Of a stretch of DNA of 26,595 nucleotides, positions 1-8,056 are shown one piece after another (position 1 is the stretch's first letter; each line of letters begins with the position of its first letter). The stretch comes from Candidatus Colicola caccequi (lineage in GTDB: Bacteria > Bacteroidota > Bacteroidia > Bacteroidales > Paludibacteraceae). The stretch covers positions 1-26,595 of the forward strand of contig JAGHTR010000067.1 of NCBI GenBank assembly GCA_018065205.1, in the 5' to 3' direction. The position numbers and the translations under genes were made by a program. Under the pieces are notes generated by a model. It made no database searches. It had not been told where the DNA came from and saw nothing but the letters and a program-made list of their open reading frames with translations.

Positions 1-6
1 TTTTTG

Positions 7-93
<87 letters not shown>

Positions 94-230
94 TTTCGTC
101 GTCGCAACAAGTTCGCGAGGGTTGATTGCCACTTCGTTTAATCAACAGGCGACTTGTGCTCCTCCTCTCCTCATCGGTGTTACCACCTCTTCGGTTTTTG
201 AAGTGTTTTGATTTAACTGAAATTCGAAAT
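94..230 (-). ncRNA. Long structured 5' leader of tRNA-Ser
   Basis: Between the predicted transcription start (about 230) and the tRNA 5' end lie about 137 nt with no convincing ORF. On the minus strand they can form a GGTG-GTAA-CACC hairpin with a GNRA loop (176-187), a purine-rich linker, and a two-part stem. In the latter, 152-157 pairs with 107-112 and 149-151 with 114-116, enclosing a 7-bp stem GTTGATT/AATCAAC (140-146 with 121-127). I do not recognise it as a known RNA family; it lacks the SRP RNA core motif. It may be a separate small RNA processed from the tRNA precursor, a regulatory leader, or chance folding. Confidence 0.4.
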
Positions 231-236
231 CGGGTG

Positions 237-268
237 CAAAGGTACTGCTTTTTTTTGGATTGTGCAAA
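237..268 (-). promoter_or_regulatory. Promoter of tRNA-Ser
   Basis: On the minus strand a -33 box TTTG (265-268) and a -7 box TACCTTTG (237-244) are separated by exactly 20 bp, matching the Bacteroidota primary-sigma consensus TTTG...TAnnTTTG. An A8 run lies in the spacer and a T-rich stretch with TTTTTTTGCATTTTTTTG lies upstream. The 61 bp at 234-294 are nearly identical to the rpsF promoter region. The upstream OmpA-family gene stops at 302, immediately before this promoter. Confidence 0.8.
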
Positions 269-301
269 TAAATCTACAAAAAAATGCAAAAAAATCTACA
301 T

Positions 302-1936
302 TTATTCTATGATAATGAACTCCACCCGGCGGTTATGTTGACGGCCTTCAGGAGTGTCGTTGGTGTCGATGGGTTCGGTCAGTCCTTTCCCTTCGGTCTC
401 TAATCGCCATGCTTCAATGCCGCGTTTGAGCATAGACTTACGTACGGATGCTGCTCGACCTTCGGACAGTCGTTGGTTATATTCAGCGGTATTGGTATTG
501 TCGGTATGTCCCACTATCTTGACGCGGATGTATGGGTACTCATGCAGCATTTGGTAAAGATCATTCAGTCCGGGTTGCGAGGACGGCAGCACCTCTGTCT
601 TGTCGGTAGCAAAATAGACATTCTGCAGGATGATTTTCTGTCCGGTAGTCACTATCTGCCCCTGATAAACAGCGGTGTCAACTGGAGTTTGGAGTATGGA
701 TTGTTCGCTACGCTCACTGATGGAGTATGGAGTATGGTCTGTCCTTATTCCATCAGCGTCAGCGGTCCTTATTCCATCAGCGCAGCGGTCCTTATTGCTA
801 ATTGGTAATTGGTCATTGGTTAATGGGTTAGTTGACGATTTGGCTTTGGGTTTCCGTCCGAGGTCGTAGTAGATGCCGAAACGCAGTCCAACCATCCAAG
901 GGACTAAGGTAGACGTTGACGTTGACGTTAACGTTGACGTGGACGTTGACGGAGATGGGGATGGGGAACGATAGTCGCGGACACCCACCTGACCGAACAG
1001 ACCTAATTCATAATGGGCACGTCGAGGTTGGATAAGATGGTCCAAGTTCCAACCTACTTCGCAGATAATCTGCGGATTAAACCTGAGTTGGAGTTCACCG
1101 GACTCGGAGGTAGAATTGCTGTATAGTTGATGCCACGGCATTGATGAGAAGTCATCAATTAACCTATAATCCGCCGCAGAGCGGGTGATGTCGGCCGACA
1201 GATGGTATTCGGTCCATACCGGCAGAGATAGTCTTACACCTAACAAGCAGTAGACCTTGTCGCTTTCCATACCAAACATAATCGGGATGGCTGCAGATAA
1301 CACATGTTGTTGTTCCACGATATTATGCATCTGCGTGCGATAAACCATGGAAGGTGCAGGTGACGTAATGGGGTCTAAGAAAGTAAGATGACCGGTGAGG
1401 TGGTTGCCGGTATATTGTGCCTCCAAACGGATATCCATTCGGAACAGTTTATATCTGAGTTTATACCCTACTCCGAGTCCTCCTCCCACAAAGCCTTGGG
1501 TGGTTAACCCATCCTGCACGAACGTATGGCGGCTGTAGCCGATGTTGCCGTAGAAGCCCAAGTAATTGCGTGCCGAATCGGTAGGATAAGCAGCAAGCGA
1601 ATCGTAAACAAACGTTGGCGTTTGTGTTATCGTTTGCGTTTTCGTTTTCGTTTGCGTTAATTTAGCCTTGGCTTTGGCTGCTTTGGCTTTGGCTTTGGCA
1701 CGTGCTTTGGCGGCCTTCGCTTTGGCTTTAGCCTTCGCCTTTTTAGCCTTTTCTCTTTCCTTAGCCCGTTTAGCAGCTGCTTTGGCTTTAGCCTTAGCCG
1801 CAGCGGAGGTAGTCTGTGCGGCATAGACCACAGACGATTGAGGCTCAACTCCTACGAGCAGGAAGAGGGCAAGTAATATGTAGATTATTCGCTTAATAGT
1901 TTGAATGTTTTTACAGAACCATCTGCGAGATGGCAT
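302..1936 (-). CDS. OmpA-family outer-membrane barrel protein with repeat-encoded segments
   Basis: A 544-aa exported protein. Residues 16-41 form a hydrophobic signal segment ending near YAA-Q. Residues 46-92 are almost pure Ala/Lys. Residues 120-360 contain alternating hydrophobic/aromatic strands suggesting an 8-strand-type outer-membrane barrel. Residues 430-544 are a C-terminal OmpA peptidoglycan-binding domain (VYFATDKTEVLP, GHTDNT, LSEGRAASV, NRRVEFII). Its likely role is tethering the outer membrane to peptidoglycan. Four segments are encoded by simple or dispersed DNA repeats: Ala/Lys (46-92), a Thr/Gln/Lys stretch (93-107), Ser-Pro/Ser-Thr (324-344) and a charged linker (364-417) before the OmpA domain. 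The only ATG overlaps the upstream gene by 52 bp; a shorter form from a non-ATG codon is possible. It is the last gene of the minus-strand operon. Confidence 0.85.
   Translation of the reverse strand: MPSRRWFCKNIQTIKRIIYILLALFLLVGVEPQSSVVYAAQTTSAAAKAKAKAAAKRAKEREKAKKAKAKAKAKAAKARAKAKAKAAKAKAKLTQTKTKTQTITQTPTFVYDSLAAYPTDSARNYLGFYGNIGYSRHTFVQDGLTTQGFVGGGLGVGYKLRYKLFRMDIRLEAQYTGNHLTGHLTFLDPITSPAPSMVYRTQMHNIVEQQHVLSAAIPIMFGMESDKVYCLLGVRLSLPVWTEYHLSADITRSAADYRLIDDFSSMPWHQLYSNSTSESGELQLRFNPQIICEVGWNLDHLIQPRRAHYELGLFGQVGVRDYRSPSPSPSTSTSTLTSTSTSTLVPWMVGLRFGIYYDLGRKPKAKSSTNPLTNDQLPISNKDRCADGIRTADADGIRTDHTPYSISERSEQSILQTPVDTAVYQGQIVTTGQKIILQNVYFATDKTEVLPSSQPGLNDLYQMLHEYPYIRVKIVGHTDNTNTAEYNQRLSEGRAASVRKSMLKRGIEAWRLETEGKGLTEPIDTNDTPEGRQHNRRVEFIIIE
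684..826. repeat. Composite dispersed repeat inside the OmpA-family gene
   Basis: On the minus (coding) strand the order is CCAATTA-like units (about 799-826), then two copies of AAGGACCGCTG(A)CGCTGATGG (about 750-796), then the TCCATAC module with GAGCGTAGCGAAC (about 684-738). The same order, with about 39 of 40 matching bases across AATTAG-AATAAGGACCGCTGCGCTGATGG-AATAAGGAC, occurs between nusB and yajC. Here the repeat is translated without a stop, giving roughly residues 370-417, a linker between the barrel and the OmpA domain. Confidence 0.8.
912..965. repeat. GACGTT-type hexanucleotide array
   Basis: On the plus strand nine consecutive hexamers can be read: GACGTT three times, then AACGTT, GACGTG, GACGTT, GACGGA, GATGGG and GATGGG. 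On the coding (minus) strand they encode a Ser-Pro/Ser-Thr run (residues about 324-343) between barrel strands. A related array lies in rpoN at 12293-12316. Confidence 0.85.
1611..1658. repeat. AACGNA-type hexanucleotide array in coding sequence
   Basis: On the plus strand eight hexamers of the form NNCGTT/NGTGTT follow each other (AACGTT, GGCGTT, TGTGTT, ATCGTT, TGCGTT, TTCGTT, TTCGTT, TGCGTT). On the coding strand this reads TTAACGCAAACG followed by AAAACG units and encodes the Thr-Gln/Thr-Lys run at residues about 93-108. It resembles the array at 9410-9471, including the ATTAACGCAAACG start. Confidence 0.8.
1660..1801. repeat. GCTTTG/GCCTTN hexamer-rich Ala/Lys repeat tract
   Basis: A roughly 140-bp imperfect tract of GCTTTG, GCTTTA and GCCTTN units encodes the Ala-Lys run (residues 46-92) directly after the signal peptide of the OmpA-family protein. 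The six-base period equals two codons, so gain or loss of units leaves the frame intact. Confidence 0.75.
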
Positions 1937-4900
1937 ACTAATATATATAGTCCTTGTGACGGCAGATAATCAATGGTGGTGGCCGGCAGGGTAGATGAAT
2001 TCACGATGGTTCCTTCACCTACATACTGACCATCTACATAGTAAATCTGATACTGTCCAAATATATTGCTAACTATCTTAATCTTCCCTTGGTCCGGCAC
2101 TATTTGAATGACCGGTTCTTCCCATTGTCCCACATACGTTGAGTCGGACATCTCCACCGGATACACGGCGCAGGTGCGGAATGTCTTACCATCATCGGTG
2201 CGGGTTAATTCTGCCCAATAAGGTTCTCCATAGGACAAGGACCGTTGCAACATATACGACTGATGCTCCCCTTGCGCCGCCATTGGTAGTCCATCGTGGA
2301 ACCATCTAACGGCAGAGAACTCATAACCTCCATTAAAGTCCTTATTAAGCAAAGCCAACACATCAGACCAACGCTGTTCAATGATCCATGCAGGATACAG
2401 CACACGAATTGTATCCTGCATCTCAACCGTATTATGGCAAACACCTTCTAAGGTAATGGTATAAGGATAATCATCAGGACGCAAATACAACGTTGAATCT
2501 GTATAAGGAAGAGCAATCTGCAGTTCCTGCAGAGCCACCGTATCTACCGGTCCTGTTATGTCACTAAATCCTCGCGAATGAGCGGTTGGTTCAAAGCGAA
2601 TCGTATAATGCGTAATTGGAGCCTCTACATCGCTAAAAACAAGCGTAATAAGCGAATCGTCCGCACAAGAGATAGAGGCTATTACCGAACCTGTTAGCAC
2701 CGGACAACAATCCTTGATATAAAGTGGTTGATAAATACGCAACGAGTCGCAACCTCCTGCATAACGAATGGTATCATATAGAATGGTATCGCCTGTTTGG
2801 TGGAAGATGTATTGACGGCCCGGGTAGGTCTCGTAAACACTATCTAAACAAATCGTATCTCGATTGCGGTCTGATGTTGTAACTGGTATGATAGTGAGTT
2901 CCAGCGTGCATAGTGAATCTAAACATGAATGGTCGGCATAGTGGGGGTCAATAAAGACTCTATCTGTGTCTGCGATAAAGACCGGATGCGCTTCTATCTG
3001 ATCCGTATAGGAACGTCCCCGCCAAGAGTAAGTACGTAAACTATCTTCGCATATCGTATCTCGGGTGGTGAATGAGGAAGGATGATAAATACTGAAGTTC
3101 AACGTATAGAGTGTATCAAAACATCCTTCGGTATTATACGTTGTATCTTTGTAAATACCATCTGCACGCAACGTATCTCCATGCCAAACAAACGTGTCTA
3201 TCTCGCATACTTGAACCGTATCCGTTTGACGGTAACCATACCAATAGAGATAGAGGAAACTGATACTATCGCAGCCATATTGATTAGGCAAAGTATCTCG
3301 ATAGATACCTCCTTCGCGATACCTATGTTCACCGGACGGAGTATGCCATATATAAACGGAATCGTTGCAGACTGTATCGTATCGGATAGCCAGCGAGAAG
3401 GGGTCTTGCCAACTGCCCGGAGCAGCACGACGTGGCATCCGTTCCGGAGCATCGTAGGTCTCACCATAATCATAAACCATCAGATGCAGCACTAAGATAG
3501 AGTCACAGCCATATACAGAAACAAGCGTATCGGAATAATAGCCTGGCTCGGTATAAGGCAATCCATTAAACACATAAAAGTCTCCGCGGCAAATAGTCAC
3601 CGACGTTGTATCGGGTCCGTAAACAGGATTAACATGCAGGTAACCCTTATAGATAATCGTGTCATGACAGCCTCGTATATTATCGGGCACTGTGTCGCAG
3701 AAGGATCCTGCATCGTAGTGACGAATAGTGCCATGCTGGATGTAGTCTCCGGCACATATCGTGTCATCGCCTTCTATGGTTCGGATAGTAGAAATCACAT
3801 TTACGATGGCTTTTTGGTCCACGGTTGATTCGCATGCCCAATCGTCTATACCGACCTTAAGCGTAATGGTGTATTCGCCACCGGTAACTAAATAGAGCGA
3901 ATCCGGTTGGTACTGATAGAGATAAAAGTCCGTATCTGGTCCCACTATATGCCATTCAGCGTCATCGCAAGGTGTAAGTGGTTGCAGAGTGTCCGTGCCT
4001 TCGGCATTGAGGGAGACATAACTGGTATTGACTAAGATGACCGTATCTTGGCAAGTGCCAGGATGATGATAATGAATCGTATCAAAGCGAGCGATTGGGA
4101 AGCGAGATTCGGCCTTACGTTCCACCGTGAAGTAACAATCGGCATTCTCTACATTCTTCATCTTGCACGAATATATAGTTCCATCATTCGGCACTTCGAT
4201 GGAGTCAACCCTTGAAATGATTTGACCGGTTGATAAGTTAGTCCATTCATACAAGAATCCCTGCGGTGCTTTAAACTTAGATATACCTGATGTATTACCA
4301 CATTCCACCAAGGAAATCTTGCCTTTGGTGCGATCCAGTCCGAAATAAGCATAACCGTAGTGACCATATTCACCGCAATCCTTGGTAGTTAGACGCACCA
4401 GAACTGTTTTACCTATATAATCCGACAAGTCCACACCCATTGTAGTCCATTCCTTCCAACAAACCGTTGCATCGGCTTGTTTAGATTTAGTTCCTGGGTA
4501 TAGACCTTTATAATATAACCCAGTATGCCAATTCGTCAATCCTTGATCTCCTGCAGTAAAGTCAAAACTATAACATTCCGACCCCAAGGGCTTACCATGC
4601 TCATCAAAAATCTGCATTATGAACTCAGGCCGCTTATCCTGATGGGCAGGTAACTGCAAGACGGCGGCATAGTATAACACCAAGAATGGATGTTGTTGAG
4701 TAATGGGAATAGTATATGTGATACACTCCGAGCCGCGATAAGGTTTATGGGCTTCAATGTCATCACTCCATGCCGTATTACCTAACCTGACCGAAGGACG
4801 ACCATCCGGCAAAGTCATTAGCAGGCTGTCACCTGTATAAGGATCGAACACAGCAGAATCACAAATCGTATGACGGCTCTTCCAACCATCCTCGCCTCCC

Positions 4901-7497
4901 CAACCAAAGTCCACTCTACCGGTGAATTCAGTAGGATTACCCACCGTTAATCCATACTGACAAAGAGCATTATCTAAGTCGAGATAGTCAAAGTATGTTG
5001 TATCCTCTTCCTCAACCGGAACGCGCTTGACAGACGCACAACGCAACGTAAAACGCTGGTTAGAAGTCTCGTTAGCCGCCGTGAACGTATAGTCTTGTTC
5101 AAACAGATTGACCTCTTGGTTCAATTGCGCATCGTATAAATAGAGAGCCGCCAACGCAGAACGATTATAATGAGCATCATCAAAGCGAATCGTGTATTCG
5201 CCGGACTGATACACCGAGTACCCTAACGATATATGTGAAGCGGACTCGGCATTCATTGCAGCGAAACATAACTGATTACCCTGACTGACGACATAGATAT
5301 TCAGGTCGGCATTCTGCCACTTACTTAGGTCCGCATTATACTCGTATGCGTCGGTATACTCCTTACTTATTATCACGCCTGCGTAATCCGTGCGAGAGGG
5401 AGAGGATAGCGTTATGCCTGTTGATATCTCATAAGTAGGTACTGTACGCTTAGGAGCCTGCTGCGCACGCTGATTTAGATTGAACCTCAACGCATCGCCC
5501 TCTCCTATCTGCACAAAGAAATTCTTGAAAGGCGACAGATTAGCACGTTCAGCCAACATAGGAAGGAAGTACGTACCATTATCATTGGGTACAATCACAT
5601 ACCTTAACTCACCACGCCATACGTAGCCGGTGGACTCTAAAGCCAATAAGCCAATGCCGTTATTAGTTAAACCGTCTATCGCACCATAATTGGCTAAGTA
5701 CGGATTGCCTACTAAGTTCCAACCGCGGTCGTTAGGCAGAACTGTAGAGTCTCCCCAAGGAGTGACAGGCACGTTTTTATATGTCTCCGCAGTGCCGGTT
5801 TTTTCTCCATCAGACAAATCCACGGTCATCGGGAATTGCAAGAACGTATAGGAGCGACTATCTTGTGGTTCGCCATAGATAGTGTACCCCACTCCGGACT
5901 GCAATGTATAAGGCATGGTGGCTGTTACCCAGCCGGATTGAGATTTGTTGGTATCCGGGTTACGTTGGGTGCGTTTTTGTCCATCGTAGTATTGCAAGCC
6001 GAACACCGCCGGCGATCCGTCACGATAGGTGATTTGAGATGTTTCTACGGCGTAAGGAAGGGTTAATGAATAGTACTGACGGGACGAAACGAGGTACTCA
6101 TAAGTGAGTTGATTAGCCGGTGTGAGCAGGGAACCATTCACCACCAACTGAGGATAAACAAAACCATACTTGCCTTGTATATATTCACCGCCACGCAATG
6201 TCAACGATTCGGATAGGGTTAACTGCTTACCTTGCGGAATGACTAGTTTACCTCCTCCGCACACCACAACAGATGCGAGGGATTGGTTGGCGGTTATAGT
6301 GAGTACTCCTCCATTAAGGACAACCACATCATCGGTTTGTATATAGTCCGATGTCTGCGCGCCATGAACGAGGCACGGGATGACCTGTTCGGCATAGTTT
6401 ACTGCCCGATTGGATTGGTCGTAGAAAGTGATGAAAATCGTCTTGCCTTGAAAGGCGGACAACGTATCCGGCAGGGGCAGTTCGTACACATGATTATCGA
6501 TGCGTAAGTCATTGAGTGCCAATATATCTCCATCCACTAACTGCGCATGCGTCCAATCATGTTCAGAGGCAGGATTGAGGCTGATGCGAGCCCTTACGCG
6601 CTTAGCATCGCCCTGATAGATAAACTGCACCGTACTATCGGTCCATGTAACAATATCTATATCGGTTGGCGATATGAATCGTCCATATAGTGTTTGGTCA
6701 TGATCCGCCATGTAATACCCTTGACAGTTATGGGTAGTGGTGTACTCATCTCCGGTGAAGGCATTATTATCATACCATCCGGTGAAGACATAATGGGGTT
6801 GTGGTTGGACTTGAGGCCAAGGGACGCCGGTGCTGTTGGTTGAATAGGAAGCAGAACCGTAGATTGTTCCTCCGGTGCCACAATCAAAGGTGAGCGAAAG
6901 GTCCGTTACTGTATTGGGCTTCACATAGAACGTCCATAATCCTGCGGCACTATTTTTGGCTACGGTTTTATGCTCGGCTATTTGGTTGATTGGCATGGAG
7001 GTCTCGGGGTACCATTTGACTGCACCTTGGTAGGAGAGATAGTATATATTGCCATCATCCAGTGCATTTTTAGTGCGAATGAAATAGCGGGCTTTTTGTG
7101 GAGTGGAAGATTCGGGAACGGGTATTAATTGCAGGCTATTATAGGACGATTTAGAAGTGCCGGCATACGCTGCGGCAGTAGAGGCCTTATTAGGAGCCAA
7201 GTACTTATCGGAGGCAGTATTGATGAAGTTGTACGTTCCCCAGCCATACAGGCATTGATGCCGAGCATATTCTCCAAATTCACCTAAATCCTGTATCACG
7301 GATCCTGCGGTACTGGTGGCACTGTTCTCATAGAGGAAATGCGTTGCGGTCGAGTCCACACCGTCATCCAATCCCAAATACACGTACCACACTTTCTGCA
7401 ATAGCGTCTCGGAAGGGACAGGTAGGAGAGTCACTTCGTCAGCGTAAGCAATGCTAAAGAGCAAACAGAGCAGAGTTATGATAGTGTTTTTCTTCAT
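1885..7497 (-). CDS. Giant T9SS-type surface protein with InlB-like repeat and C-terminal sorting domain
   Basis: A 1870-aa exported protein. Residues 1-19 are a signal peptide ending at YAD. Residues about 200-275 resemble the Listeria-Bacteroides (InlB B-type) repeat (LTFDCGTGG, HYVFTGWYDN, TLYGRF). Mid regions look like beta-sandwich and jelly-roll segments, with a PKD-like stretch (GGEYTITLKVG). Residues about 1260-1610 hold several divergent repeats with DT-IC and GCDSI-L-L motifs, seen in many Bacteroidota surface proteins. The last 75 residues (GQYQIYYVDGQYVGEG, LPSQGLYILVCHL, KTFKLLSE) fit the type A T9SS sorting signal, so it should cross the outer membrane and be attached or released. 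It starts 6 bp after the CYTH stop and overlaps the next gene by 52 bp. Ligand or substrate unknown; no catalytic domain seen. Confidence 0.88.
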   Translation of the reverse strand: MKKNTIITLLCLLFSIAYADEVTLLPVPSETLLQKVWYVYLGLDDGVDSTATHFLYENSATSTAGSVIQDLGEFGEYARHQCLYGWGTYNFINTASDKYLAPNKASTAAAYAGTSKSSYNSLQLIPVPESSTPQKARYFIRTKNALDDGNIYYLSYQGAVKWYPETSMPINQIAEHKTVAKNSAAGLWTFYVKPNTVTDLSLTFDCGTGGTIYGSASYSTNSTGVPWPQVQPQPHYVFTGWYDNNAFTGDEYTTTHNCQGYYMADHDQTLYGRFISPTDIDIVTWTDSTVQFIYQGDAKRVRARISLNPASEHDWTHAQLVDGDILALNDLRIDNHVYELPLPDTLSAFQGKTIFITFYDQSNRAVNYAEQVIPCLVHGAQTSDYIQTDDVVVLNGGVLTITANQSLASVVVCGGGKLVIPQGKQLTLSESLTLRGGEYIQGKYGFVYPQLVVNGSLLTPANQLTYEYLVSSRQYYSLTLPYAVETSQITYRDGSPAVFGLQYYDGQKRTQRNPDTNKSQSGWVTATMPYTLQSGVGYTIYGEPQDSRSYTFLQFPMTVDLSDGEKTGTAETYKNVPVTPWGDSTVLPNDRGWNLVGNPYLANYGAIDGLTNNGIGLLALESTGYVWRGELRYVIVPNDNGTYFLPMLAERANLSPFKNFFVQIGEGDALRFNLNQRAQQAPKRTVPTYEISTGITLSSPSRTDYAGVIISKEYTDAYEYNADLSKWQNADLNIYVVSQGNQLCFAAMNAESASHISLGYSVYQSGEYTIRFDDAHYNRSALAALYLYDAQLNQEVNLFEQDYTFTAANETSNQRFTLRCASVKRVPVEEEDTTYFDYLDLDNALCQYGLTVGNPTEFTGRVDFGWGGEDGWKSRHTICDSAVFDPYTGDSLLMTLPDGRPSVRLGNTAWSDDIEAHKPYRGSECITYTIPITQQHPFLVLYYAAVLQLPAHQDKRPEFIMQIFDEHGKPLGSECYSFDFTAGDQGLTNWHTGLYYKGLYPGTKSKQADATVCWKEWTTMGVDLSDYIGKTVLVRLTTKDCGEYGHYGYAYFGLDRTKGKISLVECGNTSGISKFKAPQGFLYEWTNLSTGQIISRVDSIEVPNDGTIYSCKMKNVENADCYFTVERKAESRFPIARFDTIHYHHPGTCQDTVILVNTSYVSLNAEGTDTLQPLTPCDDAEWHIVGPDTDFYLYQYQPDSLYLVTGGEYTITLKVGIDDWACESTVDQKAIVNVISTIRTIEGDDTICAGDYIQHGTIRHYDAGSFCDTVPDNIRGCHDTIIYKGYLHVNPVYGPDTTSVTICRGDFYVFNGLPYTEPGYYSDTLVSVYGCDSILVLHLMVYDYGETYDAPERMPRRAAPGSWQDPFSLAIRYDTVCNDSVYIWHTPSGEHRYREGGIYRDTLPNQYGCDSISFLYLYWYGYRQTDTVQVCEIDTFVWHGDTLRADGIYKDTTYNTEGCFDTLYTLNFSIYHPSSFTTRDTICEDSLRTYSWRGRSYTDQIEAHPVFIADTDRVFIDPHYADHSCLDSLCTLELTIIPVTTSDRNRDTICLDSVYETYPGRQYIFHQTGDTILYDTIRYAGGCDSLRIYQPLYIKDCCPVLTGSVIASISCADDSLITLVFSDVEAPITHYTIRFEPTAHSRGFSDITGPVDTVALQELQIALPYTDSTLYLRPDDYPYTITLEGVCHNTVEMQDTIRVLYPAWIIEQRWSDVLALLNKDFNGGYEFSAVRWFHDGLPMAAQGEHQSYMLQRSLSYGEPYWAELTRTDDGKTFRTCAVYPVEMSDSTYVGQWEEPVIQIVPDQGKIKIVSNIFGQYQIYYVDGQYVGEGTIVNSSTLPATTIDYLPSQGLYILVCHLADGSVKTFKLLSE

Positions 7498-7503
7498 GAC
7501 ATA

Positions 7504-8052
7504 TCACCAAGTGGTGAAGGGGTGTTGGGCGAGGTAGGAGTTATAGTAGCGTTTATCAAAGGTGACTTCGTCGCCGAGGAAGTCGGGATGCACAAAGGGT
7601 GTATCTTCGGTAGGCAGTTCAACCTCCGCCATGACCAGTCCGGCATTGTCCCCGAAGAACTCATCCACTTCACAGACAAGATTTATACCGGCATTTCCGG
7701 ATTTTCCTGATGTTCCGGATATAGGCACTAACCAACGGCGTTTATCGATGATGCCGGGCAGCGCCAGTTGGAGCAACTCATTGGCTTCTTGGACGGTTAT
7801 CTCTTTTTCGAACTCATAATGCGCAAAGCCATTGGCAGCAGGGGCGGATTTGATGGTAAGGACCGCTGACGCTGATGGAACAAGGACCGAGGATATATTG
7901 GAGTGCTCTAAGCACCGGACACGGACGGTGCAGTTGGCAGAGCGGGAGAGGTAGCCTTGTCGGATATGGATGGACGAGGTAGCGAGAGTTTTATAGGAGT
8001 CATCTCGCACCAAGAACTTGCGTTCTATCTCTATATTATTCGGACAGGACAT
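7504..8052 (-). CDS. CYTH-domain (triphosphate tunnel) protein with in-frame repeat insertion
   Basis: A 182-aa protein with the CYTH signature ExExK (E8, E10, K12 in IEIERKFLV), then RQGYLS, TVRVR, LTIKSA, YEFEKEI, DKRRWLVP, EVDEFFGDNAGLVMAEVELP and VTFDKRYYNSYLA. CYTH proteins bind or hydrolyse triphosphate groups (thiamine triphosphate, inorganic triphosphate) in a beta tunnel using a divalent metal; this substrate is unknown. The start at 8052 matches the usual short N-terminus before EIERKFLV and lies 4 bp after the upstream stop. An earlier in-frame ATG at 8085 would overlap that gene and add 11 residues. Residues about 48-63, between TVRVR and LTIKS, are extra relative to my memory of the family and are encoded by a dispersed repeat. 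Confidence 0.9.
   Translation of the reverse strand: MSCPNNIEIERKFLVRDDSYKTLATSSIHIRQGYLSRSANCTVRVRCLEHSNISSVLVPSASAVLTIKSAPAANGFAHYEFEKEITVQEANELLQLALPGIIDKRRWLVPISGTSGKSGNAGINLVCEVDEFFGDNAGLVMAEVELPTEDTPFVHPDFLGDEVTFDKRYYNSYLAQHPFTTW
7858..7889. repeat. Dispersed repeat module inside the CYTH gene
   Basis: The plus strand carries AAGGACCGCTGACGCTGATGG followed by AACAAGGACCG, the module also found at 10511-10540 and, on the opposite strand, at 740-796. The gene runs on the minus strand, so this copy is inverted relative to coding compared with the OmpA-gene copy. Yet it is still open, encoding SSVLVPSASAVL. Confidence 0.85.
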
Positions 8053-8056
8053 GGTT

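Noticed and set aside
94..230. Leader as a second tRNA or SRP RNA
   Set aside because: There is no T-arm consensus, acceptor pairing or SRP GGAAG/AGCAGCC core.
675..869. Plus-strand ORF whose peptide (GVWSMD, LMEYGVW, VLIPSA) resembles one on the minus strand at 10322-10636
   Set aside because: The similarity is due to the shared DNA repeat, and both ORFs lie in or across real genes in other frames. It is evidence for the repeat, not for a protein family.
3082..3495. 137-aa plus-strand ORF antisense to the giant T9SS-type protein
   Set aside because: It lies in the repeat-rich part of a well-supported 1870-aa frame, with no start context, signal or domain of its own.
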